A DNA stretch of 64,000 nt from the NCBI GenBank assembly GCA_039654915.1, contig CM077597.1, forward strand, positions 89,344,001 through 89,408,000, in the 5' to 3' direction. The notes beneath the pieces are model-generated. The model ran no database searches. It had not been told where the DNA came from and saw nothing but the letters and a program-made list of their open reading frames with translations. Source of the DNA: Aquilaria yunnanensis (taxonomy: Eukaryota > Streptophyta > Magnoliopsida > Malvales > Thymelaeaceae). Each line of letters begins with the position of its first letter. The stretch's first letter is position 1. The position numbers and the translations under genes were made by a program. Positions 1 to 10,038 of the stretch are shown in pieces.

Positions 1-1197
1 CATGACATTGATCCAGTCCTTGATTATTGAATCCATTGTCTGCTTTCGACGACAATATTTCTCGATATCCACGCTTATCTTTGACCATAGCTATTTCTTA
101 TCTTGGATACTGCTAAGCTGGCGTCAATTCTGTCCATCCCGGTGTAGCCTCGATTATTGAATTGATTACCAGGATTTTGACAATATTGTCTACTTTATCC
201 TTGAATTGCTGATGGGGCTGGGTCCACTATATCAGCTGTGCATCCAGCGGTAGATTGGTAAAAACGGATGTCACTGAGACGTCAGCTTATACTGCTGTGA
301 CTGTGCGGTGGATACGCTTCCCATTTGATCCTTGTTCTGTATGCCATGCATGCATGATGTGAAATGCATGAATGTAGAGCATGTGTAACTGATGGATTTA
401 TTATTTTTTTATATCTTTGCTTTACTGGATCCTCTTTGTAATTGCCTTCTATCGTTGAATCTCTTTATGCTTTCCAACTGTTGTCCATTGTTTCACTTTC
501 CAGCTGTTGTTCATTGTCTTGCTTTCCAGCTGTTGTTCATTGTCTCGCTTTCCAGCTATTGTCCATTGTCTCAAAAGCCTAACTCTTTTCAAAAATCTTC
601 TTTCCTTGATTTGTTCTTAAATTTTGGCTTCAATTTCCTTAATGTCCGCCTCGTACTTCATGCCTCTCTGGATAATTGTCCCTGTTGAGATATTCGTGAG
701 TATGATTCTTTCTTGCTGACATGGACGTGTTAAGACTTCTGAAGCGATCATTCAAGCTACCACCAAGGCTATCTCCCAAAGATTTGTTACTCCTTCTTCT
801 TTGTTAGCCTATGTTCTGTGCCGCTCGCAAAGCAGGACCTCAATCTTACCTGTTTTAATTCATAAAGCTTATCAAAGTAATCTACGGTCTTTGTTTTTTC
901 TAAGTTTTAATTATTACTATTCTTCCTTCAAAAGTCATAATTTATTGCACACTTAAGGCTAGTAAGAATGTGAGATTTGAAGGAAAAGAACTGGATAGAA
1001 GCGACTTTAGCATTTTGAACGTGAGAATCTAAGGTAAGTTAAAGAAAATTGGCTTTTTATTTATGAGTAATATGAAAATCTTGGGTACAGATAGATAATG
1101 AAAGTGTAAGAGAAGAAAGCTCTCTTTGACAACTTTGATCAAATAAACTTTGGTAACCCTATATCCACTTCTCCCCTTCTGTTTGAAAATTTCTTCA
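1..1197 (-). other. 3' untranslated region of the Ogre-like element
   Basis: This lies downstream of the integrase stop and before the unseen 3' LTR. No open frame longer than about 100 codons and no protein family is recognisable. The only internal structure seen is the 26-bp tandem repeat at 469-572. Neither the LTR start (TGTTGACACCC on minus) nor a convincing polypurine tract is present, so the LTR begins further left. Confidence 0.6.
469..572. repeat. Four-copy 26-bp tandem repeat
   Basis: Four consecutive 26-base units start at 469, 495, 521 and 547, each like gctttccagctgttgttcat followed by tgtctc. Units 2 and 3 are nearly identical; units 1 and 4 have a few substitutions. It lies in the 3' untranslated region of the Ogre-like element. 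Confidence 0.85.
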
Positions 1198-4100
1198 TTA
1201 TGCAAAGTATTTCTTTACTGCATCCGAATTTACTGGCTTCGGTAATTCTCGTCCATCCATTTCTGTCAGAATTAGTGCCCCTCCTGAAAATGCTTTCTTC
1301 ACGACATATGGCCCGTCATAATTTGGTGTCCATTTTCCTCTTGAATCATGTTGCATGGGTAAAATTTTCTTGAGCACTATGTCACCCTTGTGAAATTGTC
1401 GTGGGCGAACCTTTTTGTTGTAAGAACGAATCATCCTTCTTTGATAAAGTTGCCCATGGCAGAGGGCTATCATTCTTCTTTCATCAATTAGATTTAATTG
1501 CTCGTATCTAGCTTTGACCCATTCTGCTTCTCTTAATTGAGTATCCATTAGTACCCTTAATGAAGGTATTTCAACTTCGATGGGCAATACAGCCTCCATA
1601 CCGTATACCAGAGAAAAAGGTGTTGCTCCAGTAGAAGTACGGGTAGAAGTTCTATAAGCATGTAGTGCAAAAGGTAACATCTCATGCCAGTCCTTGTAAG
1701 TGACGATCATCTTTTCAACAATTCTCTTGATATTTTTATTGGCCGCTTCTACTGCACCATTCATCATTGGTCGATAAGGTGCCGAATTGAGATGTTTGAT
1801 TTTGAACTGCCGGCACAAAGTCTGCATCATTGCATTGTTCAGGTTCGTGGCATTGTCTGAGATGATACATTCCGGCGGCCCATAACGACAAATGATTTCT
1901 TTCTTAATGAACCGGCATACCACCTTTTGAGTCACACTTGCATATGACATAGCTTCTACCCATTTAGTGAAGTAATCAATTGCCACTAGGATGAATTTGT
2001 GACCATTGGAAGCTTTAGGGGTAATGGCTCCAATGACGTCAATTCCCCACATGGCAAAAGGCCAAGGTATTGCTGTTACATTAAGAGGGGTGGGTGGAGC
2101 TTGGATCTTGTTGGCATATATTTGACATTTGTGACATTTTCTCACGTGATTAATATAATCACTTTCCAATGTGAGCCAATAGTAGCCAGCCCTCATTATT
2201 TGTCTTGCCATGGTATGACCACTAGTGTGTGCTCCACATATTCCAGAATGAACTTCTTCCATAATCTTTCGTGCTTCATGAGTATCTACACAGCGAAGTA
2301 GCATCGAGTCTGGGGTTTTCTTGTAGAGTATGTCTAGGTTTAAAAGAAAACCCATTGACAATCTTCGTAGAAATTTCTTGTCATTTTCTGATGCTTCTAG
2401 TGGATATGTTCGTTCTTGGAGGTATTTCTTGATATCATGATACCAAGGCTTTCCATCCAATTCTTCTTCGATGCTCATGCAATAAGCTGGAGAATCTATT
2501 ATTTTCATCTCGAACACAGGAGTATGCTCAGGGTCGCTTATCTTGTACATAGCAGCTAAAGTAGCTAAAGCGTCTGGGATTTGATTATCTTCTCTTGGAA
2601 GATGATGGAAACTTATACTGTTAAATCTTCGAGTCATGTCTAGTATAAGCTTTTGGTAAGGGATTAATTTTGAATCTCTTGTCTCCCATTCTCCATTGAT
2701 TTGATATATGACTAATGCGGAATCCCCATAGACTCGGAGATCTCGCACTTTCAAATCCAATGCCATTTGGAGTCCCATAGCACATGCTTCATACTCTACT
2801 ATATTGTTGGTACAAGGAAATGTAATTTTTGCTGTGAGGGGAAACTGCTCTCCGCTTGGAGAGATGAGTATAGCTCCGATCCCTTGTCCCAAAGCATTAG
2901 ATGCTCCATCGAATGCCATTTTCCATGTTTCATTTTCTTCATCGACTTCCTGTTCTATTGTCATTATGTCTCCATCAGGAAAGTCCATTCTCATGGGCTC
3001 ATAATCCTCCAATGCTCTATCAGCCAGATATTCAGCGATCACACTTCCTTTTACGGCCTTTTGGGTGACATACTGTATGTCGTATTCAGATAACAGCATT
3101 TGCCATTTTGCAATCCTGCCTGATAAAGCGGGTTTCTCGAAAATGTACTTAATGGGATCAGTCTTAGAAATCAGCAATGTTGTGTTGTTGAGCATGTAGT
3201 GTCGTAGTCGATGTGCTACCCATGCAAGGGCACAACAGGACTTTTCTACTATTGAGTATTTAGCTTCATATGTGGTAAGCTTTTTGCTCAAATAGTAAAT
3301 TGCATGCTCCTTCTTGCTTGTCTCATCACGTTGACCCAATACGGATCCTAATGAAGAATCCTGTATGGATAAATATAGAATCAACGGTTCTCCGGATCGA
3401 GGTGGTATCAAGACTGGTGGATTTGATAGATATCGTTTGATTTTCTCGAACGCTTCTTGGCATTCGTTATTCCACTCAATCGGATTGTTCTTCTTTAGTG
3501 ATTTGAAAAGCGGTTCACACTTGGACGTCAATTGTGATATGAACCTTGCTATGAAGTTGATTCTACCCAGAAAACTTCTTACTTGTTTTGGAGTCTTCGG
3601 GGGTTGCATTTCTTGTATCGCTTTGACTTTACTCGGGTCAACTCGAATCCCGTCCTTGCTGACTATGAAACCCAATAACTTTCCTGAAGAGGCTCCAAAA
3701 GTACATTTGGCAGGATTCAACTTCAATTGATATTTGCGAAGTCTATCGAATAGTTTTCTTAGCACTTTTAGATGCCCCCCAGCAGTGAAAGTTTTGGCGA
3801 TCATGTCGTCCACATATACTTCAATTTCTTTATGCATCATGTCATGGAACAACGTGACCATGGCTCTTTGATATGTAGCACCAGCATTCTTTAACCCGAA
3901 AGGCATCACCTTATAGTAGAAGGTACCCCAAAGGGTAATAAAAGCAGTTTTTATCATGTCATCTGGATCAAGTTTGATTTGATTGTATCCAGAAAAACCA
4001 TCCATGAAGGAAAAGTAGGAGTTTCCTGCGGTATTATCCACCAGTGTATCAATATGAGGAAGTGGGAAGTTATCTTTAGGACTGGCTTCGTTCAAAGGCC

Positions 4101-4596
4101 GGTAGTCCTGACAAACTCTTAGTTTCCCACTTTCTTTCTTTTCGACTGGGACAATGTTAACCACCCATTCTGTATATTCAGCGACCCCAAGAAATCCTGC
4201 ATCCCACAGCTTTCGAATCTCGTCTTTTACTCTTAAGATTAACTCCGGCTTTAATCTTCGTAACTTCTGTCTGACAGGCTTCGCCCCAGGCTTCAAAGGT
4301 ATTTTGTGTAGTACTATGTCTGAGCTTAAGCCAGGCATATCTTGGTATGACCAAGCGAATACATCCACATATTCTTTCAATAAATGGACTAATTCTTCTT
4401 TTTCTTCAGGAGGGAATAAAGTGCCAATCTTGACTTCTTTTACATCCTGACTGTCTCCCAGGTTGAATACCTCAGTTGGTTCTTGACTTGTTGCTCTTTC
4501 TTTTTCATCTCGCTCAATCATTTTTAATAGCTCAGGAGATACTTGAAGATCTTCGTCATCCGAGTCGGTAGTGTTTACAGGATTATCAAAGTTCAT
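1198..4596 (-). CDS. Ogre-type pol: reverse transcriptase, two RNase H domains, integrase
   Basis: This 1132-residue frame encodes the replication enzymes of the element. RT spans about residues 100-345 with the catalytic YVDD at 261-264. The usual gypsy RNase H follows (about 400-525); the position of its first aspartate reads LYLSIQDSS, so it may be degenerate. A second, archaeal-like RNase H (about 556-680) keeps a full D563/E601/D625/D675 set and is diagnostic of the Tat lineage. Integrase has a zinc-binding part (H783, H790 or H794, C821, C824) and a core with D853, D914 and E950, giving the DD35E spacing. The frame stays open upstream of the first Met to a strong 3' splice site at 4628, so the natural product is probably a spliced Gag-Pro-Pol rather than a protein starting at this Met. 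No internal stop. Confidence 0.93.
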   Translation of the reverse strand: MNFDNPVNTTDSDDEDLQVSPELLKMIERDEKERATSQEPTEVFNLGDSQDVKEVKIGTLFPPEEKEELVHLLKEYVDVFAWSYQDMPGLSSDIVLHKIPLKPGAKPVRQKLRRLKPELILRVKDEIRKLWDAGFLGVAEYTEWVVNIVPVEKKESGKLRVCQDYRPLNEASPKDNFPLPHIDTLVDNTAGNSYFSFMDGFSGYNQIKLDPDDMIKTAFITLWGTFYYKVMPFGLKNAGATYQRAMVTLFHDMMHKEIEVYVDDMIAKTFTAGGHLKVLRKLFDRLRKYQLKLNPAKCTFGASSGKLLGFIVSKDGIRVDPSKVKAIQEMQPPKTPKQVRSFLGRINFIARFISQLTSKCEPLFKSLKKNNPIEWNNECQEAFEKIKRYLSNPPVLIPPRSGEPLILYLSIQDSSLGSVLGQRDETSKKEHAIYYLSKKLTTYEAKYSIVEKSCCALAWVAHRLRHYMLNNTTLLISKTDPIKYIFEKPALSGRIAKWQMLLSEYDIQYVTQKAVKGSVIAEYLADRALEDYEPMRMDFPDGDIMTIEQEVDEENETWKMAFDGASNALGQGIGAILISPSGEQFPLTAKITFPCTNNIVEYEACAMGLQMALDLKVRDLRVYGDSALVIYQINGEWETRDSKLIPYQKLILDMTRRFNSISFHHLPREDNQIPDALATLAAMYKISDPEHTPVFEMKIIDSPAYCMSIEEELDGKPWYHDIKKYLQERTYPLEASENDKKFLRRLSMGFLLNLDILYKKTPDSMLLRCVDTHEARKIMEEVHSGICGAHTSGHTMARQIMRAGYYWLTLESDYINHVRKCHKCQIYANKIQAPPTPLNVTAIPWPFAMWGIDVIGAITPKASNGHKFILVAIDYFTKWVEAMSYASVTQKVVCRFIKKEIICRYGPPECIISDNATNLNNAMMQTLCRQFKIKHLNSAPYRPMMNGAVEAANKNIKRIVEKMIVTYKDWHEMLPFALHAYRTSTRTSTGATPFSLVYGMEAVLPIEVEIPSLRVLMDTQLREAEWVKARYEQLNLIDERRMIALCHGQLYQRRMIRSYNKKVRPRQFHKGDIVLKKILPMQHDSRGKWTPNYDGPYVVKKAFSGGALILTEMDGRELPKPVNSDAVKKYFA

Positions 4597-4627
4597 TCTT
4601 TCATTGTCATCAAAGAGAGTTTTGGGT

Positions 4628-4842
4628 CTGCATTATCCAGAGAAAAAAGAAAGAGAAGAGAGAAAAAAAAAAAAAAAAAAAAAATGGCACGAATGAGATG
4701 GATGCAAACTGGTACTTTATTTACAATGTGCATAAATCACAACTTTATTGGAATAAAAAGCAATAACTAAAAGGTTCACTTAAACAAAGACTACACCCTA
4801 TTGATTGAACCTTTCTTTAGGAGGTTTTTACTATTAGATTAC
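4628..4842 (-). other. Predicted intron between gag-pro and pol (215 bp)
   Basis: Minus strand: the donor GTAATC begins at 4842 inside the last lysine codon of gag-pro, just before its stop. The acceptor is ...GGATAATGCAG ending at 4628, preceded by a T-rich tract (a run of more than 20 T plus CTCTCTTCTCTTTC). Removing 4628-4842 takes out the gag-pro stop and puts gag-pro in frame with the open sequence leading into pol. Ogre elements are known to carry a spliced intron at this place. The donor is not a perfect consensus; the acceptor is strong. Not confirmed by transcripts. Confidence 0.72.
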
Positions 4843-7800
4843 TTTGGAAAGCTTTTGATTATAACAGGCAGTTCTATCGCCTCCCAATTGTTCAGCACAT
4901 CCCGTGGGCCACAAGGTTGAATGAGCTCCTCCTCTTCAGGTGAATCGCTGATGATTGCCTGAATAGAAAGACTTTCAAAAGACTTGTTGATGTTGATAGT
5001 CAGCTTGCCTTCATTGTCATTTTTCGGAATGAGACCACCACTCACGAACGTTTCGGTGATTTCAGGGATATCCAGATTTCTTTCCTGGAGAGGATGCCCT
5101 GTTAATCGTGCAATCCTCTTTTCTCTTTTTTCAGCTATTGCCTTCATTTTATCATGTCTTGTTGGTGTGAAGCCTAGGCCGTATTTCCCTTCATTTGCGG
5201 ATATTTTCAATGGCTCTGGGATTCCTTGTAAATCTTGTCCTAAACCTAACCCCGGTGAGTATCCTCCTTTTATCATGAGTTTGGCGACCATGCGACTTGT
5301 TTTAGAGATGTTAGGAATGGGTTCTTCTCCATATTCACTGACATAAGCAGCATTGACAATCTCAAAAGACCTGAAGGAGCAATCAGGTATATTTTCATTG
5401 ACCTCAACATATTGAGCATCCGCAGGTCTAGATAGCAGAATGTCTTCTTCAGCAAAGACTGTGATTATCTTTCCTTCAATGATGAATTTCATTTTTTGAT
5501 GTAATGAGGAAGGAATTGCTCCAGCCATATGGATCCATGGTCTTCCCAGTAGACAAGTATAAGATGGAGAAATGTCCATGACTTGGAATGTGATATGGAA
5601 AAGACAGGGACCAATCCCAATTGGTAGCTCTATTTCTCCAACCACATCTCTCTTTGTTCCGTCAAATGCTCGAACAACAATATGACTGTTGTTGAGGTGT
5701 GATGGGTCTAAACCGATCTTATGTAAAGTTTCTAATGGCATTACATTTAGAGCTGATCCATTGTCGATCAGAACTCTAGCCATAATCCGATCTTTGTATT
5801 TAATCGAAATATGTAGAGCCTTAGAGTGACCCCTTCCTTCTGCTGGTATCTCATCGTCAGTGAATGTGATGAGATTTTGTGCCGTGATGTTGTTGACAAG
5901 GTGGTCAAAGTTGTTCACGGAGATATCTTGTTCAACATAAGCCTTATTCAGGACTTTGAGAAGAGCTTCTCGATGGGCATCAGAACTTAAGAGCAATGAA
6001 AGTATGGAGATCTTTGCTGGCAGACGGTTCAACTGCTCCACGATGCTGTATTCACTTTGCTTTATGAGTTTGAGAAACTCAGTAGCTTGTTCATCTGTTA
6101 CTGCTCGAGGCATCTCTTGCTCTTTAGATGTGTTAATAGGTCCATTTGCTGGATCCGTAACATTCTTCTCTTGTTGGAGCTTGTTCATTTGCTCGGGAGA
6201 ATAACACCGACCACTTCTAGTCATGCCCCCAACTTCTAACGGAGTTGATGTGATGTTAGAAGTATAGCCATAGTTCCATGGAACAGTTTTGTCTGATTTG
6301 TACGGGAATGGCTTTGGAACTTGAATTCTTAAAGGCTTGAGAGCAGATTTTGAGATTGGAATGACTAGTGGCCTTGGCATGATATTGACTTCTTGTTCTT
6401 TAATTATCACATTCACGTCATCCTCTTTATCTGACATAAAAACGATGATTTGGGAGGAGTCCATGAGACTTTGTAGACTTTTACGGAATTCTGGGCATTC
6501 TTGGATAGAATGACTCTTACTGTTATGAAAGTTGCACCATTCCTCATGCTCGACTTCTTTATTTCCAGAAGACTTTCCTATGATAATCCCTTCTTTCACA
6601 AGGCATGAATATACATGCTTAAGAGGGGTTATGATATCATTGACTGTTTTCTTCATCGGCCAGTATTCTTCCATCATATTGACTGGTTTGGCTTGATGAG
6701 GAGGCAATGGATTATGAGTGACGTTTGGTTCATCGGAAAAGTCCAACCACTTTGACTCAATTAATTGTTGGACTATACGCTTCAATGCTATGCAATTTTC
6801 GAGTCCGTGGCCCACGGCACCATCATGATATGGGCAATTTAGTTTAGGGTCATACCATGTTGGATATGGGGGTTCGAATGGCCTTGTGGGAATTGGGTGA
6901 ATGAGTTGGCTCTGGATGAGTTTTGGATATAACTCAGTATAAGTCATAGGAATCGGTGCGAAAATTTCTCTTGGTCTTGGTGCAGGCATTGGAGGAGTCG
7001 GAACAGGTGGCCGTAACTGATTAGGCCTGTTGAGAGGATAATTGTTGGGTCTATTGGGAAGATAATCACTGGGCCTATTTGGAGGATAATCATTGGGTCT
7101 ATTGGTAGGATAATAATTGGGCCTGTTGGCAGAATAGGATAGGCGAGGTCCGGTAGCCACGGTACCCACGAGAGGAATCCCTCTTCCTCGTCCGATTTGT
7201 TGTATTTCTTCATCTTTTCTTCTGGATGGTCCTCCTCTTTTCATAGGATCACTAAAGGACTCAGTAATCTTCCCGGTCCTGATACCATGCTCGATCCTTT
7301 CTCCAGACATGACTACGTCGGAGAAGTTAGTTGCCGCATTGCCAATAAGTTTGTCATAATATGGGTATTTCAGTGTCTGGACAAACAAAGTGACCATTTC
7401 TCTTTCTGTCATGGGTGGCTGTACTTGTGCAGCTAAGTCCCTCCATCGTTGGGCGTATTCCTTAAAAGTTTCTGTTTTTTTCTTCTCCATGTTTTGGAGA
7501 GTTTGGCGATCCGGAGCTAAGTCCATAACATGTTTATAGTTGCCGATGAAGGCCTGAGCAAGGTCATTCCAAGTTTTTATGTTTCTTGGACCTTGGCTTA
7601 GATACCACTGTAATGCTGATTTTGTGAGACTTTCCTGAAAAAGTGCGATCCACACCTTCTCATCTTTGGTAAGTGGTTGTAGTCTTCTGAGAAACAAAGT
7701 GATGTGAGTGATGGGATCACTCGTTCCATCGTATTTTACGAAATCTGGCACCTTAAAATCTGAAGGGATTACGACGTCTGGCACTAAGCAGAGGTCATCC

Positions 7801-8150
7801 ACTGAAAGGGATCCGAATATAGTGCCTCCTTCAATGGCTCTCAGTCTTTTCTCTATTGTCTCGATTTTTTGAGATTCTGCTTCATCTTTTGGTAATGTCT
7901 TCTTCTCTTCCTGTACAGTGTCTTGTTTCAGGTGAACACTAGCAGAGGGTCCTGATTCTTGAAACAGGTTTTCTTGGACTGAGACTCGTTGCGGGGTGAA
8001 TCCCGGGGGATAAGTGGGATCTTGTACTTCTTTGATGGGGACTTGAGTTGCTTTCCCTTTGATTAATTCCATCAATTGTTTCATCTGTTCTGACATACTT
8101 TCAATCTTGGACTCCATCTCCATGAGACGTCCTTCGGCTTGTTCTGCCAT
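4839..8150 (-). CDS. Ogre-type gag-protease polyprotein
   Basis: This 1103-residue frame encodes the capsid and protease. A short coiled-coil-like N-terminus is followed by a retrotransposon gag domain (about 133-290, with LQWYLSQGP and YAQRWRDLA). Five PxNRPxx repeats sit at about 341-379. Two CxxH-type zinc-knuckle-like motifs follow: CPYHDGAVGHGLENC at 439-453 and CNFHNSKSHSIQEC at 539-552. The aspartic protease motif is LIDNGSALNV with D796. A G-patch-like segment (about 953-997, GGYSPGLGLGQ) lies after the protease, an accessory RNA-associated motif seen in some Tat elements. The stop at 4839-4841 lies within the predicted intron, so unspliced RNA would give Gag-Pro and spliced RNA Gag-Pro-Pol. 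Confidence 0.9.
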   Translation of the reverse strand: MAEQAEGRLMEMESKIESMSEQMKQLMELIKGKATQVPIKEVQDPTYPPGFTPQRVSVQENLFQESGPSASVHLKQDTVQEEKKTLPKDEAESQKIETIEKRLRAIEGGTIFGSLSVDDLCLVPDVVIPSDFKVPDFVKYDGTSDPITHITLFLRRLQPLTKDEKVWIALFQESLTKSALQWYLSQGPRNIKTWNDLAQAFIGNYKHVMDLAPDRQTLQNMEKKKTETFKEYAQRWRDLAAQVQPPMTEREMVTLFVQTLKYPYYDKLIGNAATNFSDVVMSGERIEHGIRTGKITESFSDPMKRGGPSRRKDEEIQQIGRGRGIPLVGTVATGPRLSYSANRPNYYPTNRPNDYPPNRPSDYLPNRPNNYPLNRPNQLRPPVPTPPMPAPRPREIFAPIPMTYTELYPKLIQSQLIHPIPTRPFEPPYPTWYDPKLNCPYHDGAVGHGLENCIALKRIVQQLIESKWLDFSDEPNVTHNPLPPHQAKPVNMMEEYWPMKKTVNDIITPLKHVYSCLVKEGIIIGKSSGNKEVEHEEWCNFHNSKSHSIQECPEFRKSLQSLMDSSQIIVFMSDKEDDVNVIIKEQEVNIMPRPLVIPISKSALKPLRIQVPKPFPYKSDKTVPWNYGYTSNITSTPLEVGGMTRSGRCYSPEQMNKLQQEKNVTDPANGPINTSKEQEMPRAVTDEQATEFLKLIKQSEYSIVEQLNRLPAKISILSLLLSSDAHREALLKVLNKAYVEQDISVNNFDHLVNNITAQNLITFTDDEIPAEGRGHSKALHISIKYKDRIMARVLIDNGSALNVMPLETLHKIGLDPSHLNNSHIVVRAFDGTKRDVVGEIELPIGIGPCLFHITFQVMDISPSYTCLLGRPWIHMAGAIPSSLHQKMKFIIEGKIITVFAEEDILLSRPADAQYVEVNENIPDCSFRSFEIVNAAYVSEYGEEPIPNISKTSRMVAKLMIKGGYSPGLGLGQDLQGIPEPLKISANEGKYGLGFTPTRHDKMKAIAEKREKRIARLTGHPLQERNLDIPEITETFVSGGLIPKNDNEGKLTININKSFESLSIQAIISDSPEEEELIQPCGPRDVLNNWEAIELPVIIKSFPK

Positions 8151-8343
8151 TAATCTTGTTTGGAGTCGAGTTGAATATCGGTGTTGAGGTCCAATTTTAC
8201 CCTTTTAAAGGAAATATTTATTTTATTAGATTCTATGTGTGTATGATTGATGTGATGGATGCATGCATGAATATTGTAAATACTTGGTGAAAGAAGAATT
8301 ATAGTGGAATTTCTCAATTACATTCACCAAAAGCTTATTATTT

Positions 8344-10038
8344 TCAAAAGAAACGGCCCAAAGTACAGTATTGCTTTCTGGCCTTTGAAATAAACTCCAT
8401 CATTTTTTGAATATTCACTGATGGAGTAGGGCAGCTCAATTCTTCTAACTCCTTGGCTTCTTCGCCCATTAGTTGGGCTTGCTCAGTCACTTTTCTGACT
8501 TCTGCCAAAAATATTTGAAGCTGTTCTTGAGAAAATCTGTATTGATCTTCCCAATATCTTGCTCTCATCTCTGTTTGATCGGTTTCATCAACTAATTCGG
8601 TGATGACTTGTTTTTGGCTTTCGATCTTTTCTTCGAGGAGTTGTGTTTTGTGACTGAGCTGTTGTATGTCGAAGAGCATCTTCTTGTTCTTCTCCTTTTC
8701 TTCCTCTAGCTCTTTCTCCAACTCTCTTTTTGCCAATTTTCTGATGACCTCTTCGGGAAGAACTATTCCTTCTTTCCGATTATTTCTCCATTCATAATAC
8801 GCAGTAGGAGAAATAATAGGGCCTGACTTTAATATGAAAAGTCTTTTCCATGCAACTGAAATACCCATTGCAAGCTTATTTGAATTTGGATCTTCATGTG
8901 AAAACTCCAACTTGCTCAGGTTATGTGTCATGGGTATAAATTGCATGGACCCAAATTGTTTACGTACTTGGGCTGGAGCATAGCTTGTTCCTCCCCATAT
9001 GCCTAAGAGAGGAACCCACGGGCAATTGCCGCAACGGTAAACTATGCGGGTGGTGGTGGACCAGGGTGCTCTCCATTCAATTTGGAATTCGCTGATGTTC
9101 TTGAAGTAGTCAACCCATGCTTCCTTGCTATCATGATTAGTGGTTTCACTTTTCAAAAAGGCTTCGATTGGGATGAAGTCCTTTGAAAAGCGATTTCCAA
9201 AATGTTGCTTCTCACAAGGAAGGTGGCTTTTGATCCAAATGTTGAGGAGATGTGAACATCCTATGAATTTGCCTCCTCTTTGGCGACAAAAGTTTAATGC
9301 CCTGATAGTTTCACATAATATCACTGAGGTCGGATTTACTTGGGCATTGCAGACTTGCTCAAATAATGTGATGACGTCTCCTTCAATAAATCCGACAATT
9401 CTTGGGAAGACTACCAGGCCATATATTGCCAAGGCGAACAACTTGCGTCGTTGATTCTTCTGAGGGAGGGTGTGACTTAGTTGTTTTAGATCGGTCCAGC
9501 TGATAAATTTCCGACACCCTTTTGTTGCAAATTTAGGTTGAAGACTGGAAGCTGGCATGTCCAATAATTTTGCTAGGGCTCGATGAGGCTCCGTTCTTCT
9601 ATCATATTGATACGTCTCAATTGGATAGTTGGAGGACCAACCCAAGAGGTTATTGTATTCTTCAATGGTTGGAACCAGATCCATCTTATCGAAAGAAAAG
9701 CATCGATAAAATGGATCCCAAAATTGTGTTAGAGCCCGGACAAGTGATGCATCAACGGTAACCTTTAGTAGGCAAGCGATGTGACCATATTTTGCCGTAA
9801 AAGCTTCCCGATCAGCAGAGTTCCAACTATTCCAGACTTGTAATAATTCCATGGTGTCATTATGGTTTATCCGAACCGATACCTGGTCCTTAAGCTGTAT
9901 GTGAGAGTGGGATGTCAGAGCATCTCCGTGAAGCTTTTGAGCTGTTTCGGAATATTCCATAGCTTCAGGCTGAGTTTCGATTACAGTGTCATTCCATGAT
10001 GCAGTAACAGCCGTGGGAAGATAATCGAGAATATCCAT
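8344..10038 (-). CDS. Ogre ORF1: plant-mobile-domain-like protein with coiled coil
   Basis: This 564-residue protein is encoded first in the element, before gag. Residues about 60-420 resemble the plant mobile domain-type proteins that Ogre elements carry as ORF1 (motifs FWDPFYRCFSFDKMDLVPT and EEYNNLLGW). Residues about 433-540 are rich in E, K, Q and L and look like a long coiled coil. The function of Ogre ORF1 is not established; a role in assembly, RNA handling or chromatin contact is only inference. The start is the first Met, and a 193-bp spacer separates it from gag. No frame breaks. Confidence 0.82.
   Translation of the reverse strand: MDILDYLPTAVTASWNDTVIETQPEAMEYSETAQKLHGDALTSHSHIQLKDQVSVRINHNDTMELLQVWNSWNSADREAFTAKYGHIACLLKVTVDASLVRALTQFWDPFYRCFSFDKMDLVPTIEEYNNLLGWSSNYPIETYQYDRRTEPHRALAKLLDMPASSLQPKFATKGCRKFISWTDLKQLSHTLPQKNQRRKLFALAIYGLVVFPRIVGFIEGDVITLFEQVCNAQVNPTSVILCETIRALNFCRQRGGKFIGCSHLLNIWIKSHLPCEKQHFGNRFSKDFIPIEAFLKSETTNHDSKEAWVDYFKNISEFQIEWRAPWSTTTRIVYRCGNCPWVPLLGIWGGTSYAPAQVRKQFGSMQFIPMTHNLSKLEFSHEDPNSNKLAMGISVAWKRLFILKSGPIISPTAYYEWRNNRKEGIVLPEEVIRKLAKRELEKELEEEKEKNKKMLFDIQQLSHKTQLLEEKIESQKQVITELVDETDQTEMRARYWEDQYRFSQEQLQIFLAEVRKVTEQAQLMGEEAKELEELSCPTPSVNIQKMMEFISKARKQYCTLGRFF

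Noticed and set aside
1999..4770. Several plus-strand open frames of 60-120 codons inside 1198-4596
   Set aside because: They are antisense shadows of the Ogre pol frame, with no domain wording of their own.
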